NCBI GenBank assembly: GCA_021787445.1
Contig: JAJYLV010000001.1
Location: 70,968-127,781, forward strand
Length of the DNA: 56,814 nt
Reading direction: 5' to 3'
From: Chloroflexota bacterium
Lineage (GTDB): Bacteria > Chloroflexota > Limnocylindria > P2-11E
Made by a program: the position numbers and the translations under genes. The notes under the pieces are model-generated. The model saw only the letters and a program-made list of their open reading frames with translations. It had not been told where the DNA came from and made no database searches. This document shows positions 52,691 through 56,814 of this stretch, piece after piece (within the stretch, counting starts at the first letter, position 1; each line of letters begins with the position of its first letter).

Positions 52691-53295
52691 TATCCGAAGA
52701 GGGTCATCTGGTCGGCCGGCGGGGGCGGCTCGACCACGACCTGCGGCGCCGTCGCGAGGAAGATCGCGAGCGCCGCGAAGTCGGCCACCATCGCGGGACG
52801 GAGCGAGGGCGAGCGCAACGCCGCGGCGGGATGGAACATCGGGAAGACCGTGATCCCGTCGACGACGCGCGGCTTCCCGTGGATCCGCGTGATCGACTCA
52901 CCGGGCAGCCACTTCCCCATCGCGTGCCGGCCGAGGGTGACGACGACGCGCGGCTGCAGGACCGCGAGGTGGCGCCGGAGCCACACGTCGCAGGCGGCGA
53001 TCTCTTCCGGAAGGGGGTCGCGGTTCTCGGGGGGACGGTGGCGGACGACGTTCGTGATGAAGACCGCGGAGCGGTCGAGGCCGATGCCCGCGAGCAGCTC
53101 GTCCAAGAGGTGCCCGGCCGCGCCGACGAAGGGCCGTCCCTGCTGGTCCTCGTGGAACCCGGGCGCCTCGCCCAGGAAGAGGATCCCGCTCTCGGCGCTG
53201 CCCTCCCCGGGGACCGCCTGGGTGGCCGTCTTCCAGAGGGGGCACGACCGGCACGCGCGTATCTCGTCAGAGATAGCGGTCAGGCTGTCGGTCAT
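52690..53295 (-). CDS. udgA: Type-4 (family 4) uracil-DNA glycosylase with altered Fe-S ligand
   Basis: A 201-residue glycosylase removing uracil from DNA. Motif A is GEAPGFHEDQQGRPFVG and motif B is MFHPAAALR. Family-4 enzymes bind a 4Fe-4S cluster through four cysteines; here CRSC supplies two and AACDVWL one, but the remaining one, normally NxVKCRPPxNR, reads NVVRHRPPENR with His in place of Cys. A Cys3-His cluster or cluster loss are both possible. ATG 53295 lacks a Shine-Dalgarno site; GATAAT ends nine bases before it. The C terminus ends QMTLFG, resembling a clamp-binding QxxLF motif. Confidence 0.9.
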   Translation of the reverse strand: MTDSLTAISDEIRACRSCPLWKTATQAVPGEGSAESGILFLGEAPGFHEDQQGRPFVGAAGHLLDELLAGIGLDRSAVFITNVVRHRPPENRDPLPEEIAACDVWLRRHLAVLQPRVVVTLGRHAMGKWLPGESITRIHGKPRVVDGITVFPMFHPAAALRSPSLRPAMVADFAALAIFLATAPQVVVEPPPPADQMTLFG

Positions 53296-53304
53296 CCGCC
53301 CGAC

Positions 53305-53310
53305 ATTATC
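53305..53310 (-). promoter_or_regulatory. Candidate -10 element (GATAAT) for a leaderless udg-rnj transcript
   Basis: On the minus strand GATAAT matches five of six consensus bases and ends nine bases before the ATG at 53295. No ribosome-binding site fits between. It would start transcription two or three bases upstream of the codon and drive udg, rnj and probably ftsK and the rodZ-like gene. Confidence 0.4.
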
Positions 53311-53452
53311 GGTCGCGGAGGGTCGGATCGTCTCGCTCCGCTGGTCGAGCGCGACGGCGTCCTGGAGCGGCAGGGCGGCCGCGGTAGGCCGTGTCCTATC
53401 GTGCTGGGTCGCGGCGGTGGCCGATCGGTGGTGCGCGGTCAGGGGGATGGCG

Positions 53453-54259
53453 ATGTACGAGCTCGCGCGGCGCTACTGGAGCGGGTCGTTCCGGGGGCTG
53501 CGGAAGGTCCCGGAGATCACGGTGTACTTCTGGATCGTGAAGCTGCTCACCACGGCCATGGGCGAATCCACGTCCGACTTCCTCGTCTTCGGCATCAACC
53601 CGTACGTCGCGGTGGTCCTCGGCTGCCTGGGCCTCGTCGTCGCGCTTGCCCTCCAGCTGCGCGCGCGGCGCTACGTCGCCTGGACGTACTGGCTCGCGGT
53701 GGTCATGGTCGCGGTCTTTGGCACGATGGCCGCGGATGTCGCCCACGTCGTGCTCGGCATCCCCTACGTCGTCTCGACGGCGGTGTTCGCGCTGACCCTG
53801 GCCATCGTTCTCGTGGTCTGGTCCGCCGTCGAGCGCACGCTGTCGATCCACACGATCTACGACGGGCGTCGCGAGCTCTTCTACTGGGCCACGGTCATCG
53901 CCACCTTCGCCCTCGGCACTGCTGCGGGTGACATGACGGCCTCCACGCTGGGTCTCGGCTACTTCGCCTCGATCGTGCTCTTCGCGATCCTCTTCGTCCT
54001 ACCGGGGCTCGCGTATTGGCTGGCCGGTCTGAACGAGATCACGGCGTTCTGGGCGGCCTACGTCGTCACGCGGCCTCTCGGCGCGTCGTTCGCCGACTGG
54101 ACCGGCAAACCGTACCTCGGCGGACTGGGATGGGGTGACGGCAAGGTGGCGCTCGTCCTGACGTTCCTGATCGTCGGCTTCGTCGCCTACCTGAGCGTGT
54201 CGCGGGTGGACGTCGGCGACGAGCGGCAGGTCCGACTGCCCGGGGTGGAGGCTCGCTGA
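53453..54259 (+). CDS. COG4705-like membrane protein
   Basis: A 268-residue protein with about seven membrane helices. The N-terminal motif VPEITVYFWIVKLLTTAMGESTSDFLV, with the conserved K.LTTAMGE.TSD, is typical of the COG4705 group of uncharacterised membrane-anchored proteins, and a related RELFYWATVIATFALGTAAGDMTA repeats it later. This internal duplication suggests two homologous halves. AGGGGG at 53441-53446 favours ATG 53453 over ATG 53447, which lies too close. The function is unknown. It stands alone, divergent from udg. Confidence 0.8.
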   Translation: MYELARRYWSGSFRGLRKVPEITVYFWIVKLLTTAMGESTSDFLVFGINPYVAVVLGCLGLVVALALQLRARRYVAWTYWLAVVMVAVFGTMAADVAHVVLGIPYVVSTAVFALTLAIVLVVWSAVERTLSIHTIYDGRRELFYWATVIATFALGTAAGDMTASTLGLGYFASIVLFAILFVLPGLAYWLAGLNEITAFWAAYVVTRPLGASFADWTGKPYLGGLGWGDGKVALVLTFLIVGFVAYLSVSRVDVGDERQVRLPGVEAR

Positions 54260-54706
54260 CCCCATCGGGCACCGGGATCCATCCGAGATCGGATGTGGCG
54301 AGATCCTGGCACGCTTCGCCGGCCTCTGCCCGTACGACCGCGCGCTCATCCCCGGCGTCTGGAAGATCGAACCCAGCGCGCCCGCCGGGCCTCAGCCGTA
54401 CGCCGATCTGGTCCGCGCGGCCGAGTCGGTCTGGGAGGTGGTAGCGCGGCGCAGCCGCTCGGCTCGGACGAGTCATGCGGGGCCCCTCGATCCGAGGGGG
54501 CCATTCCAGGCCCTCTATCAAGGCGCCATTCCGGGGCTGAGCTACAGGGCCGTTCTCGACATACCCGTCGGGGCCTCTCGCGCAATGTTCACGGCCCTAT
54601 TCGCGTTCTCCGTTCCGCGCCGCGGCGACGGATCGGTCCGGAGGGGCGTGCTGCGTTCAACCCGCCTGAGGCCTTCGTTGTGGTACGCGATCCCCAGAGG
54701 GAGAAC
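54260..54706. other. Gene-poor gap, possibly containing decayed coding sequence
   Basis: Between two convergent genes there is no complete gene. In the frame of base 54300 a protein-like stretch reads EILARFAGLCPYDRALIPGVWKIE and runs on without a stop across about 400 bases into the lipoprotein gene. Its first 50 residues have a more natural composition than nearby noise, but there is no start codon and I recognise no family. It could be a gene remnant or chance. A hairpin lies at 54483-54499. Confidence 0.3.
54483..54499. terminator. Short hairpin in the gap between convergent genes
   Basis: CCCCTCG (54483-54489) and CGAGGGG (54493-54499) pair perfectly around ATC. There is no T-rich tail. 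Lying between the ends of the COG4705-like gene and the lipoprotein gene, it could serve as a bidirectional terminator. Confidence 0.35.
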
Positions 54707-56053
54707 TCAGGGGCCGCTTGAGAACGTGAGCTCCACGGTCTCGAACCGCTGGGTTGCCCAATCCGGGAATGCCCCGAAGCTCTGGAAGTACAACCGCGGG
54801 GCCTTCGCGGCTATGGTCGGATCTTCGGTATCGCCGATGAGCGAAGGGTAGATCAGTGTTCGCCCCGGTTCGGCGTAGGACGGTCCGAGCGGCTTGGTCC
54901 AGTGGAGCAGATCAGCCGACGCTCGCACTTCGATGCTGCCGGCACGCTGGTAGGTGGCCAGGTAGACGTCGAAGGCGCGGTCGTAGATGACCCATGTATT
55001 CGAGCTGCCGGCGTCGGTCCAGAGCGGCGAGTACGTGCCGGCAGTACCCGAATCGTCGGGCGTGTCGCTGGTTGCCGGCGCGGTCCAGGGATCGGGGGAT
55101 GACCCGTGGTATTTGTGGAACACCCTGGCGACCTGGTGGGGGTCGCCTGAGAGCGCGGCGGCAACGACGTCGAGGTAGGGTGCCCGCTCCACACCTGTGC
55201 AGACGTTGAAGCTGCAGACGCCGGGCGATCCCGGCCAGGAATCGGTGAAGACAACGTACATGAACGCCTGGCCGGGATCAGCGGGTGGGCTATCGAGGTG
55301 CTTGCCCTGCGCGTCGGCGACGATAAGCGACCCGTAGTTGGTAACCATGTTCTTGCCGCCGCCCATGAACGCCGACAACGGCTGACTGGGCTGCATGATC
55401 TGCCCCGCGATCCTAAAGGTTTTCGCATCGTCGGTCGAGACTGCCAGTCCGAGGCCCCCGTAGAAGCACGGCACTCCGCCGCAGAGGCCATCTGGGGTGG
55501 TCGGGTTCTTCCAGTGGATCTCGCTGTGGAAGGGCATCAGCCAGCCGCGCTTGCCCCCGCCGGCGAAACGCACGACTTCTCCACCGCCTGCGTAGTCGCG
55601 GGCGAAGGCCCAGCCAGCGGGGCCGTCGCTGGGACCAAAGAGTCGGGTGCAGCTGCTGCCGGTGAAATGGTCGAGCGTCCCGGTAAAGGTGAAGGCCCCG
55701 TTACCGGTGATGCGGGTTCCCTTGCACGACGACGAGGCTGCGGCAGCGCCGTAGAAGTCGAACTCCCCGCCCGCCGCGGGGATGGCTCCGAATGGACCGT
55801 CGGACGGACCCCACAAGAAGCCGTAGCGCGCAAGATCAGCGTGCGTGGCGAAGGTGGCCTGAGCGCCAAGCGTGTAGTGCAGCGATGGTGCGACGGTGGT
55901 CGCCGTGCGCGTGGGCGTGGCGGTGACGGCTGGCTTGGCCGAGGCGGACGCGGCTTGAGTCGGCGCTGGCGACGGCTGCGGGCTCGCGAGCGATGGCGCT
56001 GCGCACGCCGAGAAGGCGAGGCTTGTCGCGATCAGCCAGGGACCGTATCGCAT
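54707..56053 (-). CDS. Secreted lipoprotein of unknown function
   Basis: A 448-residue precursor. MRYGPWLIATSLAFSAC is a lipoprotein signal peptide with the lipobox LAFSAC, so Cys17 would be lipidated. A Pro/Ala/Thr linker of about 45 residues follows (PQPSPAPTQAASASAK). The rest is a beta-rich extracellular domain with two GPSDGP repeats, paired cysteines, and stretches such as VFTDSWPGSPGVCSFNVC and SADLLHWTKPLGPSYAE. The latter recall five-bladed propeller glycosidase or DUF4185-like folds. I cannot assign activity. ATG 56053 is chosen over ATG 56104 because it starts the signal peptide. Codon use is less GC-biased than in the rest of the window, suggesting transfer. Confidence 0.75.
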   Translation of the reverse strand: MRYGPWLIATSLAFSACAAPSLASPQPSPAPTQAASASAKPAVTATPTRTATTVAPSLHYTLGAQATFATHADLARYGFLWGPSDGPFGAIPAAGGEFDFYGAAAASSSCKGTRITGNGAFTFTGTLDHFTGSSCTRLFGPSDGPAGWAFARDYAGGGEVVRFAGGGKRGWLMPFHSEIHWKNPTTPDGLCGGVPCFYGGLGLAVSTDDAKTFRIAGQIMQPSQPLSAFMGGGKNMVTNYGSLIVADAQGKHLDSPPADPGQAFMYVVFTDSWPGSPGVCSFNVCTGVERAPYLDVVAAALSGDPHQVARVFHKYHGSSPDPWTAPATSDTPDDSGTAGTYSPLWTDAGSSNTWVIYDRAFDVYLATYQRAGSIEVRASADLLHWTKPLGPSYAEPGRTLIYPSLIGDTEDPTIAAKAPRLYFQSFGAFPDWATQRFETVELTFSSGP

Positions 56054-56459
56054 CGACAGCCCGCATGCTCGCGCGCTGACGCCATCCTCGATGCGCCATC
56101 GCATGACGGAAGCATAGGTCGAGGGGGATCGGGTGGCGCAGTTCGCGCCTGCCGCACCACGGATGCGCGTCGCGGTGGGCGAGCACGGCGGCCGCGGCGC
56201 TGTGCGCGCCGAGCTTGCGGTACGCCCTCGCGGCGAGGTTGGCGACGGTGTTGATCGAGACTGGACTTGCCTCCGCGGGCAGGGTCAAGACCCCGAGCTC
56301 GGCGGCGATGTCCTTGTGCGTGCGGTCGCGGCCGATGCGGTCGAGGATCATGCACTCGAGCTCGGTGAGCGGGTGCGCGCGTCGCGTTGCCGAACGACCG
56401 ACCAGAACGCGCGTCAGAGGAGGGACCCAGGCACTCCGCCAAGCGCTGGTCCCGGACAT
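55836..56459 (-). CDS. LuxR-type helix-turn-helix protein, possibly a fragment
   Basis: Around 56170-56380 the minus strand encodes HPLTELECMILDRIGRDRTHKDIAAELGV, then SINTVANLAARAYRKLGAHSAAAAVLAHRDAHP. This is the four-helix DNA-binding domain of the LuxR/NarL group, with a short insertion before the recognition helix. ATG 56459 gives a 207-residue frame. The part after about 56110 is noise-like and overlaps the lipoprotein gene in another frame for over 200 bases, so the true end is doubtful. No receiver or autoinducer domain is seen. It may be a truncated regulator of the adjacent lipoprotein. Confidence 0.4.
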   Translation of the reverse strand: MSGTSAWRSAWVPPLTRVLVGRSATRRAHPLTELECMILDRIGRDRTHKDIAAELGVLTLPAEASPVSINTVANLAARAYRKLGAHSAAAAVLAHRDAHPWCGRRELRHPIPLDLCFRHAMAHRGWRQRASMRAVDAIRSLADRDKPRLLGVRSAIAREPAAVASADSSRVRLGQASRHRHAHAHGDHRRTIAALHAWRSGHLRHAR

Positions 56460-56567
56460 CCCCTCTGCGCCCACATGCTCCGACACACCTGGGCCACCAA
56501 CTACAACCGCTCGGGCTCGGGGACGTCGTTCGATCCGCAGGTCGAGCTGGATCACGCGAACGCCTAA
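56436..56567 (+). pseudogene. Fragment of a tyrosine recombinase C-terminal domain
   Basis: The plus strand encodes CAHMLRHTWATNYNRSGSGTSFD followed by PQVELDHANA and a stop at 56565-56567. The HMLRHTWATN box is the His-x-x-Arg-His motif of tyrosine recombinases. The sequence then fails to continue into the GH and Tyr motifs, and nothing upstream in this frame looks like the N-terminal part. It is best read as a degraded integrase scrap marking an old insertion. Confidence 0.5.
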
Positions 56568-56605
56568 CGTAGCGCCACTCTTCCGGGAACGCCCACCTGA
56601 CCGCG

Positions 56606-56814
56606 TTATCCGCCTTCGCCCTCGCCTCGCACTCCGCGCGTCCGGCTTCCGGCCACTTCGCACCCCTCTATCTCACTTCCCCCGTCCCGCTCGAGCCACA
56701 CGGCGCGGGTACCGTTCACCATGACCCCGCCAATGCGCTTGTCACTGATGACGTTCATCGCGACGCCCGTTCCGGCGACGCCGGATCTCGTCCTCGTTCC
56801 CCACCGTGAGCCAC
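56606..56814 (-). CDS. C-terminal part of an unidentified protein (window edge)
   Basis: A minus-strand frame enters from the right edge (first full codon at 56812) and ends at TAA 56606-56608. The stretch GVAMNVISDKRIGGVMVNG and RAVWLERDG looks protein-like, followed by a Gly/Arg-rich tail. ATG 56758 could start a 50-residue protein. I recognise no family. The integrase scrap and HTH fragment to the left make this a disturbed region, so it may itself be incomplete. Confidence 0.3.
   Translation of the reverse strand, partial: GSRWGTRTRSGVAGTGVAMNVISDKRIGGVMVNGTRAVWLERDGGSEIEGCEVAGSRTRGVRGEGEGG

Overview
This is a 56.8 kb, very GC-rich piece of bacterial chromosome. It is densely packed, with many start/stop overlaps of 1 to 4 bases, and GTG starts are very common. 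Gene content and order (rpsB-tsf-pyrH-frr-uppS-cdsA-dxr-rseP; rny-ymdB; RNase J; short EF-Ts; Flp pilin; MEP isoprenoid genes; cinA-hom-lysC-asd) suit a free-living member of the Terrabacteria. My best guess is a Chloroflexota lineage of the Limnocylindria type, with a high-GC actinobacterium as the alternative. This is inferred from gene content, not from a marker phylogeny. I see no rRNA, tRNA or CRISPR array.

Layout. 1-5.1 kb: a gene end, a DNA-ligase-like protein that has lost its catalytic lysine, glutamate dehydrogenase, and a DinG exonuclease-helicase. 5.4-12.3 kb: a Flp pilin, then the ribosome/nucleotide/envelope operon from rpsB to rseP. 12.3-19.5 kb: a glycosyltransferase and a DUF2269 membrane protein on the minus strand, then ispG, a pentapeptide-repeat protein, proS, ruvB and a bactofilin. 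19.5-24.5 kb: a two-gene iron-sulfur flavoprotein/membrane operon on the minus strand, a structured intergenic region, DUF2905, a DUF59 Fe-S assembly factor, a PduO-type adenosyltransferase and a small lysine-rich protein. 24.6-29.4 kb: recA interrupted by a 358-residue intein, recX, a DinB-like protein, an MFS carrier and a pterin dehydratase. 29.6-39.8 kb: a long plus-strand run rny-ymdB-PHP-membrane protein-moxR-DUF58-DUF4129-miaA-dapF-hflX.

39.8-54.3 kb: sulfurtransferase, glutaredoxin-like protein, a tyrosine recombinase with an unusually readable control region, an MFS carrier, then a minus-strand run from udg through rnj, ftsK, rodZ, cinA, hom and lysC to asd, and a COG4705-type membrane protein. 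54.3-56.8 kb is the only clearly accessory segment: non-coding or decayed DNA, a secreted lipoprotein, a LuxR-type HTH fragment and a scrap of a tyrosine recombinase.

The most interesting signals are: the ligase-like protein with broken motif I; the recombinase with promoter, GAAC-N4-GTTC palindrome and a 14-codon leader peptide overlapping its start; the intact RecA intein; three genes (dinG, recX, miaA) with no ATG/GTG/TTG start in their frame; the nested inverted repeats in the divergent 22.9-23.1 kb region; and the NapH-like plus GltD-like pair with no obvious partner.
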